A stretch of 64,000 nt of DNA from Cytophagales bacterium (GTDB lineage: Bacteria > Bacteroidota > Bacteroidia > Cytophagales > Cyclobacteriaceae), in assembly GCA_013298505.1 (NCBI GenBank), contig JAAFHY010000001.1, positions 62,001 through 126,000 on the forward strand. The letters run 5' to 3'. Below, one piece after another: positions 28,586-38,582 of the stretch (position 1 is its first letter; every line of letters starts with the position of its first letter). Below the pieces are notes generated by a model. The model ran no database searches, was not told the DNA's origin, and saw only the letters and a list, made by a program, of their open reading frames with translations. Both the position numbers and the translations under genes were made by a program.

Positions 28586-31123
28586 TTACTCCGTCCTCAA
28601 GGTTTCTGCGGGGTTAGTCATAGCAGTCTTGTAGGTCTGAGACGCCACCGTTGCCACGCCTATTAAAATTAAAACAAGTGTGCTGAGCAGCACATCCCAA
28701 ATATTGAGCGTAACACTGTAATATTGAATTTGAGGTAAAGCCAATTGGAATAGATAAGCAGTAATGGGTACTGCCACTACAATGGCTGAGGCCATCAACT
28801 TGATGTAATCTTTCGATAATAGTAAAGTCAGGTTAGGCACAGTGGCTCCCATCACTTTGCGAATGCTTACTTCTTTTGCCCGCGTTTCAGAGGTATAAAC
28901 TACCATGCCTAACATACCGAGCATTGAAATGGTCAACGCAAGTAATCCGAGAAAGCCAATGATTTTGAGTAGCGTCTGATACATCGAATAACCTTCATTC
29001 AAGTCATCTTCAAAAAATCGCGCTTCCATTTTCCGCTCGCTGAGATTTTTCCACCGGCCTTCGAGTTGCGTGAACAAATTATAGGGGTCATCGGGCTGTA
29101 CGGTTACATGCGCATATGCAAAACGTTGTGGTTGCATTCTGAAGAAGAACTTATTGATGGGAAACCGCAACGGAGCATAATGAAAATTCTTAACCACTCC
29201 AATTACTTCTAAGGTTGCACTATCTACCTGAAATGTGCGACCAACCGCTTCTATCGGATTATCGATTTTATAGGCTTTTAAAAATTCTTCGTTCACAATG
29301 ATAAATAGCTCTTGGTAATCACTTCCCTCTTTCTCCGCCTCTTCAGGAAAATTTTTACCAGCCAATAACTTTAATCCAAATGTGGCGAGATAATTTCTAT
29401 CAATAAATACTTGAGCCACTTCCAATGAGTCCTTTTCAGAGTCCTTCACCCACGTAGTAGAAAATCCTAAACCCAACACATCAGAAGAAACCGTGACCGA
29501 TTGCACTTGCGCGAGCTGCGAAAACTCAGATTTTACCAACTGCGGATCTACTCCTTGCAGCGGCATGTTTACAATGTTGCTCTTGGTAAACCCAAAATCG
29601 AAACCAATAGAATATTGATATTGTCGGCTAAACACTACCAGCGACAAAATAAAACCAAACGACAATGCAAATTGAAACACGGTGAGCACTTTGCGTACCC
29701 GCATGGCCGAAGATCTTCCTTGAATTTTGTTTTTGAGTGCTTGAATAGGGTTGAGTCTTCCAAAATAGAAAGCCGGGAAAATACCTGCCAGTATACCCGT
29801 GCCCAACGCAAAAAGAAAAAACCAAAGCACTGTTCGAGGGGTAAGGCTCAAATCAAGAGACGATGAAGCCACCAACATGGATTGAAACTCGGAGCGAATC
29901 AAAAAGAAAATAAGTATAGCCCCAGCCAATGAGATAAGTGTGATGACCACCGTTTCGGTTATAAACTGAAAAAAGATTTGCCCCCTCACACCACCCATCG
30001 TTTTGCGAAGGCCAATTTCTTTCGCGCGCTTCAGTGCACGTGCAATAGAGATATTGGTATAATTAAAACATGCAGGTAGTAAAATCATGGCAGCAACGAT
30101 GGCGAATACAATCATGCCCGAAGCCTCCCACTTGGGGCCAATGGCTTGTCTGTAGTCAGGCCCCACAGTAATATCGCTCAGATGTTGGGTTCTGAATTTG
30201 GCTTTAATTGGTAACTGCACGTAAGTGCTTTGCGCGATAGTGTTTAGATACTGCTGCAATTTTTCAATGCCCCTATCTTCCTTCATCAGTACATACACAT
30301 ACTCGCGACCGTAATTCATCCATTGGTCTGCCACAGAAGCCTTTGGTTGGGGTAGTGTGGAATGGGAAACCAATACTTCAAAGACAAGGTGCGAATTAAC
30401 GGGGTGGTCTTTCATCACCGCTCCTATTTCCAGCAATCCTCCACGCTCCATTTCCAATGTCTTGCCAAGCACTTCTGTGGAATTGAAAATTTTTTGCGCA
30501 GCCGATTCGGTTATAATAATGCTGTTAGGCTTTGTCAACGCTGTTGCGGAATTGCCTTGCGTGATAGAATAAGTGAATACTTCTAAGAAATTTGGCTCAA
30601 CATAATATCCCTTGATTGGCAAACTGCCATTTGCCTGTTTAATTTCTTCGTTAAAGCCAGCCTGAACTTTAACAACTTCACTCACATCGGGTAGTTGTTT
30701 CAATTTTTCGGCTAGCACTAGTGGAACGGTTGCATAATTCCGCTGCTCAACACCTTCAGTTCGCTCACTAACAATAGTGTAAATGCGATCTTGATGAACG
30801 TGGAAGGTATCATACGTTTTGACATAACTAATTAATGCAATCAACAACAAACTCACCGACATGCCAATGGCGAGGCCAAAGACATTTAGCACTGAAAAGT
30901 ATTTGTACTGATACAGATTACGTATGGCAACCTTGATGTAGTTACGAAGCATATCGATAGAAAAATTTGAACTTAAATACAATCCTGACTTTGCATCACG
31001 TTTGCGCTTACGGATGGTGTACGAAAAACTTAGTGATAGAATTTGTTTCCAATAAATCAGCCTGGCTTTGAAGTGTGATTTTGTTTTTGTGTTGAAGTAA
31101 AACCACTCATCTAAGTCGCCCAA
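28586..31123 (-). CDS. FtsX-like/MacB-like ABC transporter permease with permease-prefix-type N-terminus; native start codon apparently lost
   Basis: MLRNYIKVAIRNLYQYKYFSVLNVFGLAIGMSVSLLLI; VSIRKVMGATVPNL; frame open upstream to an in-frame TGA within a padR remnant but with no ATG/GTG. Confidence 0.85.
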   Translation of the reverse strand: MGDLDEWFYFNTKTKSHFKARLIYWKQILSLSFSYTIRKRKRDAKSGLYLSSNFSIDMLRNYIKVAIRNLYQYKYFSVLNVFGLAIGMSVSLLLIALISYVKTYDTFHVHQDRIYTIVSERTEGVEQRNYATVPLVLAEKLKQLPDVSEVVKVQAGFNEEIKQANGSLPIKGYYVEPNFLEVFTYSITQGNSATALTKPNSIIITESAAQKIFNSTEVLGKTLEMERGGLLEIGAVMKDHPVNSHLVFEVLVSHSTLPQPKASVADQWMNYGREYVYVLMKEDRGIEKLQQYLNTIAQSTYVQLPIKAKFRTQHLSDITVGPDYRQAIGPKWEASGMIVFAIVAAMILLPACFNYTNISIARALKRAKEIGLRKTMGGVRGQIFFQFITETVVITLISLAGAILIFFLIRSEFQSMLVASSSLDLSLTPRTVLWFFLFALGTGILAGIFPAFYFGRLNPIQALKNKIQGRSSAMRVRKVLTVFQFALSFGFILSLVVFSRQYQYSIGFDFGFTKSNIVNMPLQGVDPQLVKSEFSQLAQVQSVTVSSDVLGLGFSTTWVKDSEKDSLEVAQVFIDRNYLATFGLKLLAGKNFPEEAEKEGSDYQELFIIVNEEFLKAYKIDNPIEAVGRTFQVDSATLEVIGVVKNFHYAPLRFPINKFFFRMQPQRFAYAHVTVQPDDPYNLFTQLEGRWKNLSERKMEARFFEDDLNEGYSMYQTLLKIIGFLGLLALTISMLGMLGMVVYTSETRAKEVSIRKVMGATVPNLTLLLSKDYIKLMASAIVVAVPITAYLFQLALPQIQYYSVTLNIWDVLLSTLVLILIGVATVASQTYKTAMTNPAETLRTE

Positions 31124-31173
31124 TAAGTCGTCAACTTTAGCAGAGCCGCAAATCCACTCAAAAAATTTTCGTG

Positions 31174-31251
31174 CTAATCGTGGTGGTTGTTGCCGAGCGT
31201 GGCAATGGTCAGCAGCACCAGTTCTTCAAATTCGCCTAAATAGATTTTCAT
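31174..31251 (-). pseudogene. padR-family regulator 5' remnant (25 codons)
   Basis: MKIYLGEFEELVLLTIATLGNNHHD* matches the typical N-terminus of PadR regulators that precede these permeases. Confidence 0.75.
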
Positions 31252-31354
31252 GTAGTGCAGTTTTTCGTTTGTACGGATGAATGGGTTATTTGTTTCTGTT
31301 TTTAAGATGAAATAAGGAAGTTTTTTAGCCAAGTAAATTTAAGTGGCCTGAATT

Positions 31355-31468
31355 CGGCCAGGGATAGTAGTGAAAAGCCCGAAGTGTGTTGTATTTGAGC
31401 GCGGACGGACTTGCAACGAATAGCCCGGTTGAGCAGCAATGGGTAGTGTGTTGTGGCGAAAGGCCGCC
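31355..31468 (-). repeat. GC-rich dispersed intergenic element, copy 1
   Basis: Minus strand: GGCGGC...CCGGGCTATTCGTTGCAAGTC...CGGGCTTTTCACTACTATCCCTGGCCG; same cores as 51806..51881. Confidence 0.7.
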
Positions 31469-31476
31469 CGAAAAAA

Positions 31477-31833
31477 CTAATTATCTACAATATCTGAGTA
31501 CTTAAACTTTTGGATGATGTAGTAAAGGAAATTGAAGGAAAGTGCATCTTCTTCCTCTTTGTCGGATTGTACCTTATCTGTTTTTGACTTGCTCGCCTTG
31601 GTAGCAGGGCTTATTTCTTTTACTGCAGATTGCCCTGTGCTGGGTTTATGATTTTCTGGCTCGACTAAAAGCGTTTTGTCGTCATCGAGGTTTAATTCGG
31701 GATGGCTAATCAATTCTTTGATTTCCTTTTCGGGTGGATCGTTCGGAATATTTTCTTGGGCTTGCACAGAATAAACCAACAAACCCATTAGGGCAATAAC
31801 AACAACTAGGGTAAAAGTAAATTTTTGTTGCAT
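31477..31833 (-). CDS. Hypothetical secreted/anchored protein
   Basis: Signal peptide MQQKFTFTLVVVIALMGLLVYSVQAQ. Confidence 0.5.
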   Translation of the reverse strand: MQQKFTFTLVVVIALMGLLVYSVQAQENIPNDPPEKEIKELISHPELNLDDDKTLLVEPENHKPSTGQSAVKEISPATKASKSKTDKVQSDKEEEDALSFNFLYYIIQKFKYSDIVDN

Positions 31834-31901
31834 GCTGAATGAAAGTCTCTAACGAACCTTGTTACTTTGGGTTTTAGCTACGCAAAATAGAATTTTTTCT
31901 G

Positions 31902-32234
31902 ATGATAACATGGGATGACTTCATAAAAATTGACTTACGGGCTGGCACTATTGTGAAAGCCGAGCCTTTTGAAGGGGTAAAAAAGCCCGCGATCAAGGTT
32001 TGGGTTGACTTGGGGGCAGAATTAGGCATTAAAAAATCCAGTGCCCAGATCACGCATTTGTACAAACCAGAGGAGCTGATTGGCCGCCAGGTGGTGTGCG
32101 TGGTCAATTTTCCGCCCAAACAAATTGCCAATTTCATTTCGGAAGTACTTGTGACGGGTTTCCCTGATGAGGAGGGGCGGGTGGTGCTGACTGTGGTGGA
32201 TAAAAACGTGCCGAATGGGGTTAGGTTGTTTTAG
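31902..32234 (+). CDS. csaA: CsaA-like tRNA-binding domain protein
   Basis: [38 protein letters not shown]... throughout. Confidence 0.95.
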   Translation: MITWDDFIKIDLRAGTIVKAEPFEGVKKPAIKVWVDLGAELGIKKSSAQITHLYKPEELIGRQVVCVVNFPPKQIANFISEVLVTGFPDEEGRVVLTVVDKNVPNGVRLF

Positions 32235-32251
32235 AACATAAAAGAAAATTA

Positions 32252-32315
32252 ACCGCTAAGACACTTAGGCACTAAGAAATTTAAAATAACCTAAGTGTCT
32301 TTGTGCCTTAGTGGT
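32252..32315. repeat. CTTAGTG-type dispersed intergenic repeat as an inverted pair
   Basis: AAGACACTTAGG (32258-32269) / CCTAAGTGTCTT (32290-32301), 12-bp perfect inverted core. Confidence 0.6.
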
Positions 32316-32327
32316 GAAAAAATAAAA

Positions 32328-34763
32328 ATGCTTTTCTCTCAACTAGAAAAAATAACAGACGGCAAAACGCTTCAGCTTGCGCTGGATAGAAAAATAACCA
32401 CACTGGTTATTGACAGTCGTAAACCGATTATATCGGAAGGTTCTGTCTTTTTTGCTTTGCGCGGAGAGCGGCACGATGGGCATAACTATATTTCTGATTT
32501 ATATACGTTAGGGATTCGGCAGTTTGTGGTAGAGAAAGAGGTTGATCTAAAATTATTTTCAGACGCAAATTTTGTAACTGTAAAATCTGCGCTCACGGCA
32601 CTTCAAGTTATCGCAGCTGCCCATCGAAAAAATTTTATCATTCCTGTTATCGGCATTACGGGCAGCAACGGAAAAACGATTATCAAAGAATGGCTCTACC
32701 AACTTCTTTCACCCGATCGAAGCATTGTAAAAAACCCCGGAAGCTATAATTCGCAAGTGGGTGTGCCTCTGTCAGTTTGGGCAATGCAGCCACATCACCA
32801 GCTGGGTATTTTTGAAGCAGGCATTTCACAGCCCAATGAAATGGAAAAGTTGGAGCATATCATCCAGCCAACCATTGGCATTTTTACCAACATTGGCACA
32901 GCACACGATGAAGGTTTTGAAAATCAAATACAAAAGATTGAAGAGAAATTAAAACTATTTAAAGGTGTAAAGACATTGGCTTACTGCGCAGATCATCGTG
33001 AACTACACGAGCTAATCAGTCAACATAAGCTACCAGCTTTGCCGTGGGGCAATTCATCGGATGCCAAGATAAAAATTCAAGTCTCGGGTTCGGGCTATCA
33101 AGTTAGTTACAACCAACTTTCATTTTCTCTTCAGCTCCCTTTCGGGGATAAGGCGTCTATCGAAAATTGTTTCCATTGTGTTGCCACGATGCTTCAGCTG
33201 GGCTATCCACCAGCTGTTATTCAAGAGCGCATCCATCAACTAAAATCGGTGCCAATGCGGCTCGAGTTGAAGCAAGGCATCAACTATTGTCAGGTGATTG
33301 ACGATACGTACAACAACGACCTGGCCGGACTAAAAATTAGTCTCGATTTTTTAAACAGTTTGCAGAAAAAGAAGAAAACGCTCATTCTTTCAGATGTGCT
33401 TCAATCAGGACTAGAGGAAAGAGAGTTGATACAAAGCATCCATGCATTGATTAGCCAAAGCGAGCTCTCTCATTTTATTGGAATAGGCACTCTCCTCTGC
33501 ACACATCAAAATGATTTTCATCTCAATGCGAAAACTGAATTTTACTTAAGCACTGAAGAATTTTTGAAACGGGTTCAATTAGAAAATTTTGAAAGTGAAT
33601 TGATTTTAATTAAGGGAGCACGCACGTTTCAATTTGAAAAAATCGTGCAGCGACTGCAGCGCAAAGTTCACGGCACCGTGATGGAGATTGACTTGAACAA
33701 AATGGTTCACAATCTCAATTTTTTTAAATCAAAGTTAAAACCTGGCGTCAAGCTAATGGCAATGGTGAAAGCATTTGCCTATGGAAGTGGAAGTGAAGAA
33801 GTGGCAAATTTGTTACAATACCATAAAGTAGATTACTTGGGTGTCGCGTACGCTGACGAAGGCGTAGAGCTACGCAAAAATAATATCGCATTGCCAATTA
33901 TGGTGATGAACCCAGCGGAAGAAAATTTTCAATCATTGCTAGCGAATTGTCTCGAACCAGTGATGTACAATTTGAAAATGCTTCGTGCTTTTTCACAATT
34001 TATTGAAGGCCAATCGGCTGTCATACACATGGAAGTAGATACCGGTATGCACCGATTAGGTTTTGATGAAGGCGATCTGCCAGAAATCATTTCAATTCTT
34101 AAAAGAAAACCATCCCTTTCAATTGCATCGGTTTTCTCGCACCTAGCTGGAGCTGATGAAGCAGGCCATGACGGGTTTTCGCAAGAACAATTTGACCGCT
34201 ACCAGCAATTTTATAAAACATTAACTGAAGCTTTAAATGTAAACCCATTACGCCACATCCTAAACTCTCCAGGGATTCTACGCTTTTCGGATTTTCAGAT
34301 GGACATGGTTAGGCTTGGTATTGGATTGTACGGTGTCAATCCCACGGACGGAAAAGTTGATGAGCTACAACCAGTGGCTACGTTGAAAACAATTATTTCA
34401 CAAATCAAAAAAATAAAAAAAGGGGAAACGATTGGCTATGGACGAAAAGGGGTTGCTGCTCATGAAATGACACTTGCCACCATTGCCATTGGCTATGCCG
34501 ATGGGTTCAGCCGAAGTTTCAGCAAAGGCAAAGGGGTTGTTTCAATCAAAGGAAAGAAAGCCTCCGTAGTAGGCAATGTGTGCATGGATATGACGATGGT
34601 GGACATTACAGACATCAATGCACACGAAGGTGATGAAGTAATCATCTTCGGAAAGGGGCTCCCGATTCACGAAGTAGCGGCAAGCATCAACACCATTCCT
34701 TACGAGATATTGACAAACACCAGTGAACGAGTGAAGAGGGTTTTCTTTGCGGAGAGCATTTAG
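32328..34763 (+). CDS. Bifunctional UDP-N-acetylmuramoyl-tripeptide:D-Ala-D-Ala ligase / alanine racemase
   Basis: MurF half (GITGSNGKTIIKEWL, VIDDTYNNDLAGLKISLDFL) fused to Alr half (MAMVKAFAYGSGSEEVA, MDMVRLGIGLYGVNP, CMDMTMVDI). Confidence 0.95.
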   Translation: MLFSQLEKITDGKTLQLALDRKITTLVIDSRKPIISEGSVFFALRGERHDGHNYISDLYTLGIRQFVVEKEVDLKLFSDANFVTVKSALTALQVIAAAHRKNFIIPVIGITGSNGKTIIKEWLYQLLSPDRSIVKNPGSYNSQVGVPLSVWAMQPHHQLGIFEAGISQPNEMEKLEHIIQPTIGIFTNIGTAHDEGFENQIQKIEEKLKLFKGVKTLAYCADHRELHELISQHKLPALPWGNSSDAKIKIQVSGSGYQVSYNQLSFSLQLPFGDKASIENCFHCVATMLQLGYPPAVIQERIHQLKSVPMRLELKQGINYCQVIDDTYNNDLAGLKISLDFLNSLQKKKKTLILSDVLQSGLEERELIQSIHALISQSELSHFIGIGTLLCTHQNDFHLNAKTEFYLSTEEFLKRVQLENFESELILIKGARTFQFEKIVQRLQRKVHGTVMEIDLNKMVHNLNFFKSKLKPGVKLMAMVKAFAYGSGSEEVANLLQYHKVDYLGVAYADEGVELRKNNIALPIMVMNPAEENFQSLLANCLEPVMYNLKMLRAFSQFIEGQSAVIHMEVDTGMHRLGFDEGDLPEIISILKRKPSLSIASVFSHLAGADEAGHDGFSQEQFDRYQQFYKTLTEALNVNPLRHILNSPGILRFSDFQMDMVRLGIGLYGVNPTDGKVDELQPVATLKTIISQIKKIKKGETIGYGRKGVAAHEMTLATIAIGYADGFSRSFSKGKGVVSIKGKKASVVGNVCMDMTMVDITDINAHEGDEVIIFGKGLPIHEVAASINTIPYEILTNTSERVKRVFFAESI

Positions 34764-34771
34764 ATTTCAGG

Positions 34772-35119
34772 TTAAAGCAAAATCTTTTTATAAGCTACCT
34801 CATCAAACCCCAACAAAATTACTTTTCCTTCTTTCTCAATCAGGGGGCGTTTAATCGAGCTTGTCTTTTCTAACATAAGCGCAATAGCCGATTTCTCGTT
34901 GATTACTTTTGCCTGATCGGCCTCTGGCAACTGCCGCCAAGTAGTGCCGCGTTTGTTAACGAGACTCTCCCAGCCCACTTGCTTACACCAATCGTTTAGT
35001 TTGGTAGCAGTAACGACCGATTTTTTGTAATCATGAAATTCATAGATCACTTTATTTTCTGCCAACCAGACAAGTGCAGCTTTTACCGTAGTGCAATTTT
35101 TGATTCCGTATACGATCAT
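34772..35119 (-). CDS. ArsC/Spx family (YffB-like) reductase
   Basis: MIVYGIKNCTTVKAALVWLAENKVIYEFHDYKK ... SIKRPLIEKEGKVILLGFDE. Confidence 0.92.
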   Translation of the reverse strand: MIVYGIKNCTTVKAALVWLAENKVIYEFHDYKKSVVTATKLNDWCKQVGWESLVNKRGTTWRQLPEADQAKVINEKSAIALMLEKTSSIKRPLIEKEGKVILLGFDEVAYKKILL

Positions 35120-35208
35120 ATTACTTTTTTATTCAATATAGAAAAATGTTGATTGTGTGTATACCAAATTGACGTAGTGCTGCAAATTCTGAGCTAAAAC
35201 TACGTAGT

Positions 35209-35262
35209 GATTTAGTGTCTTCATGGCAAAATTCGGATTCCATTAGCCATTAAGTCACTAAG
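35209..35262. repeat. CTTAGTG-type dispersed intergenic repeat, inverted pair
   Basis: GATTTAGTGTCTTCATGGC ... GCCATTAAGTCACTAAG (14/17 complementarity). Confidence 0.45.
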
Positions 35263-35378
35263 AAAAGCGTGAAAAATGTATACCCTCATAATAGGCGTGA
35301 TAATTCCTTATGCACTCTGTTGATTGAGATGCCACTCGCTAAAAAAGCTATATTTGCCTTGGCCTTAACCTACTACTA

Positions 35379-36704
35379 TTGTCGTTCGCGTCTTTCATAC
35401 GTTTTCCAGAATTTATCTTTTCCAAGGTATTGGCGCGTGTTGAAGATCCGTTAGAAAAGCAACGGGTAATTATTGCCATCAATATGGCGCTCGCTCAGAT
35501 TTCTATTTATTTGGGTCTGTTTATTTACGCGACACTAAAGGGCTACAATTCAGAAACTACCTACTACACCTTGATTTCGGCTGGCATGACCGCGCTCTTG
35601 CTGGTGCTAAGCTATTTCGGATACTATAAATTTGGAATGATTTTCGGGCTACTGCTAACCAGCGTGTGCATCATTTTTATTGTGCAGCGGGTAGGTGCCG
35701 ATTCGGGCACCGATCATTACTATGTGCTGTTGGGCTTTATGCCGTTTGTGTTTTTTGGTTATCGAGATCGACTTATCGCAGTTGGCCTTACCACTTTTTC
35801 GTTTGTTTGCTTCTTAATATCTCGAACGATAAGGCTAAACTTTATACAGCCAATGCAATTATCGACTGAGCAAGAGAATATTTTTATGATTGTGAATAGT
35901 GCTTTTACATTTATACTTTGTCTTTATGGATTATTAAAATTGCTTCAGCTAAGCCACGCTGCCGAAAAAATATTAATCGAAAAACAATTAGTTACAGAAG
36001 CACAGAATGAAGAACTAACCCGTGTAAATTCAGAGCTTGACAAATTTGTTTACTCGGCCTCTCACGATTTAAGTGCGCCATTAAAGTCGATCGATGGATT
36101 GATTCAACTTACTAAAATGGAGAGCCCCCCTGTGGGGATCAATCAGTACCTCGACCTCATGCAAAAAAGCGTTGCCAAGCTAGAAACGTTTATTAAAGAC
36201 ATCATCAATTACTCACGAAACAGCAGACTACCGATAAAACGTGAACAAATTGATGTTTCGGATTTGGTCAAGTCGATATGGGAAGATCACATTTTTTATT
36301 CGAGGCAGCATAGCCGAATTGAATTGAAAATGGAAATAGATTTGACTACGGAAATTTTTTCTGACGAAACACGCTTCCGTATTATTTTTAATAACCTGCT
36401 ATCAAACGCGATTAAATTTCATATAGAGGAAAAGCGGGAGCATCCTTTTGTGAAAGTGGTTGCGAAAGAAATCGAAGATGCTTTTCTATTTGAGGTTTCC
36501 GATAACGGTAGTGGTATAAATCCTACTATAAAAAAAGACATTTTTAAAATGTTTTTCCGCGGCAGCTCAAATGTGCCAGGCTCGGGTTTAGGGCTTTACA
36601 TTTTAAAAGAGTCGGTAGAAAAACTAAAAGGCGAAATAGAAGTTCATAGTGAAGAAGGCAAAGGCTCGACTTTTTCATTTCGAATACCTAAGCATATTGA
36701 TTAA
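35379..36704 (+). CDS. Membrane sensor histidine kinase
   Basis: Multiple TM helices; HisKA FVYSASHDLSAPLKSIDGLI; HATPase NLLSNAIKFH, GSGLGLYILKESVEKLKGEI. Confidence 0.9.
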   Translation: MSFASFIRFPEFIFSKVLARVEDPLEKQRVIIAINMALAQISIYLGLFIYATLKGYNSETTYYTLISAGMTALLLVLSYFGYYKFGMIFGLLLTSVCIIFIVQRVGADSGTDHYYVLLGFMPFVFFGYRDRLIAVGLTTFSFVCFLISRTIRLNFIQPMQLSTEQENIFMIVNSAFTFILCLYGLLKLLQLSHAAEKILIEKQLVTEAQNEELTRVNSELDKFVYSASHDLSAPLKSIDGLIQLTKMESPPVGINQYLDLMQKSVAKLETFIKDIINYSRNSRLPIKREQIDVSDLVKSIWEDHIFYSRQHSRIELKMEIDLTTEIFSDETRFRIIFNNLLSNAIKFHIEEKREHPFVKVVAKEIEDAFLFEVSDNGSGINPTIKKDIFKMFFRGSSNVPGSGLGLYILKESVEKLKGEIEVHSEEGKGSTFSFRIPKHID

Positions 36705-36798
36705 TCACAGTTAGTGCAAGTAACCGTGTCTTTGCCTTTCAAAGTAAAAAGCGAATATAGAATAGAGACTGTTCATCGTTATTTAGACTTATACATCG

Positions 36799-38439
36799 TT
36801 ATTTCTGTTCGATCAATTTGATAAGATCGTTTTCCAAAAGGCTATCGCTTGGTCTTTTTGCGTGATGAAGTGTTTCGCCATGTTGTGGCACAATTACAAA
36901 AGATGGCGTTTCGGTAATGCGTAGCGAATCGACTATTTTTGATCGACTACCAATGCGGTAGTTGACGATCCCATCGGTATACAAACTAAATCGCGCTACG
37001 GCTTCTTTCCATTTTTGTTCATCGTCTTCAAGCGAAACAAAAACGAACGTTATTTTATTCCGAAATTTTTTTTGAAGACGTTTGGCCAACTCGATATCAA
37101 CTAAGTACGACTGAAAATTTGTTTTCCAAAAAAAGAGATACAATGGGCGGGTATTTTTACTGTCAGATAAGAGCCAGTTAATCTTACCTTCACCTTCTAC
37201 GCCTCCGTTGCTCGTATTCATTTCAAATTGATGGTATCGCAAAAATTGTTTATTGAGCGATTTACCACCACCTAAATCGCGAATGATTTTGTCTTCGAGC
37301 GGAGTGGTTTTTAAAATCGTATTACTTGTCCAGAAAACAGAGTCGTAAGGAATCTTCAACAAATCTTCCCGGGTTGGCATCTTGGCTGTAAACTTTTCAC
37401 TTGCATCGGTTTTAACCTCTACCGACATCAATTCAATATGAAAATTATGAAAGTGATTATCGGTTGTACGGCTTTCGCCTGTGCGGACGAAGTGATAGGG
37501 ATAATAACGGTCGGCATATTTTCGATAGTAGCTGCTAGTGCGAATGGTGCTGCCTCCATACGATTTTACTTCTTCAGTTTTTAAAAACGCAAAACTTTCG
37601 GTGGTGATGAACAGCGTGCCCGAAACAGAGGCCAGTTGAAGATACGCACCCGATGTAGTAAGAACAGAATCTTTTTTATAGGTATAGTCTATCTCGTAAA
37701 CTTCCAGGTCGTCATAGTAAGTAATGCCTTTGCACACAAACTGATAGCTATCGAAATCGGTACGCAAATTACTTAGCTCGGTATAAAAAGAGACATGGTT
37801 CGATTTCTTTTCGGTTTGATAGCCCACTAAATCGGCCTGCAAAATGTTTCCAATCGAAATCGGTTCGTGACCTTGCGCCATTTCTGTTTTATCTAAACTT
37901 CTTCTTAGTTGCGTAACGCGAATGGCTTCTTGCTCGCCCGCAACTTTTTGAACAGATCGGTAGCCTTGATTTTTCCAAACATCCACCGAAGCTTCAATTA
38001 ACCGGCCATAGGCCTTATCGTCTTTGCAATAATGACGGTAAAAGAATTTTTGTAAAAACGGATTTGTACTGTAGTTTTTATCGATGTTGGCAAATGCTTT
38101 TTTTAAAACCCTTCGTGCATTGATTGCCTTGCTTAAAACAACAATGGCGGTGAGTTGTGTGACCATCGGTTTTAATTCTATCAAGGCCATTTCAGAAATG
38201 GAATTTATCAACATCGATTCGTAGCCGATGCAAGTTATCTTAAGCGAAAAAGGCTCGCTGATGGAAATGGAAAATTGACCGTTGAGGTTTGAACTCGTGC
38301 CTTTTGAAGAACCCACAACACCAATGGAAGCAAAAGGTACTGGTTGTTCAGTTTCTTTGTCTATAATGGTACCCTCTACCAGTTGTTGGCCTAGCGAGCT
38401 TATGCTAATGAAACAAAACAAAACAAAACAGCGAAGCAT
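36799..38439 (-). CDS. CarboxypepD_reg-like domain protein with C-terminal thioredoxin-fold-like domain lacking CXXC
   Basis: EGTIIDKETEQPVPFASIGVVGSSKGTSSNLNGQFSI; C-term RPLYLFFWKTNFQ...ITFVFVSLEDD...ITETPSFVIV. Confidence 0.75.
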   Translation of the reverse strand: MLRCFVLFCFISISSLGQQLVEGTIIDKETEQPVPFASIGVVGSSKGTSSNLNGQFSISISEPFSLKITCIGYESMLINSISEMALIELKPMVTQLTAIVVLSKAINARRVLKKAFANIDKNYSTNPFLQKFFYRHYCKDDKAYGRLIEASVDVWKNQGYRSVQKVAGEQEAIRVTQLRRSLDKTEMAQGHEPISIGNILQADLVGYQTEKKSNHVSFYTELSNLRTDFDSYQFVCKGITYYDDLEVYEIDYTYKKDSVLTTSGAYLQLASVSGTLFITTESFAFLKTEEVKSYGGSTIRTSSYYRKYADRYYPYHFVRTGESRTTDNHFHNFHIELMSVEVKTDASEKFTAKMPTREDLLKIPYDSVFWTSNTILKTTPLEDKIIRDLGGGKSLNKQFLRYHQFEMNTSNGGVEGEGKINWLLSDSKNTRPLYLFFWKTNFQSYLVDIELAKRLQKKFRNKITFVFVSLEDDEQKWKEAVARFSLYTDGIVNYRIGSRSKIVDSLRITETPSFVIVPQHGETLHHAKRPSDSLLENDLIKLIEQK

Positions 38440-38543
38440 AAGGCAGATCCAACAAGGTTAGGTAATGATCTGCAAGTTGTAAAATGTTGAGAATTTTTCA
38501 ATGAAATAGAGAAAGCATTTAGTCTACGAGGAGCACAAAAAAA

Positions 38544-38572
38544 TACACCCGAAGAAAATAACTTCGGATGTA
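38544..38572 (-). terminator. Rho-independent terminator of the 43005->38583 operon
   Basis: Minus strand TACATCCGAAG-TTATTTT-CTTCGGGTGTA followed by TTTTTTT. Confidence 0.8.
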
Positions 38573-38582
38573 CATTACAAAA

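Noticed and set aside
32328-34763. MurF-alanine racemase fusion as a novelty
   Set aside because: This fusion is well known in Bacteroidota.
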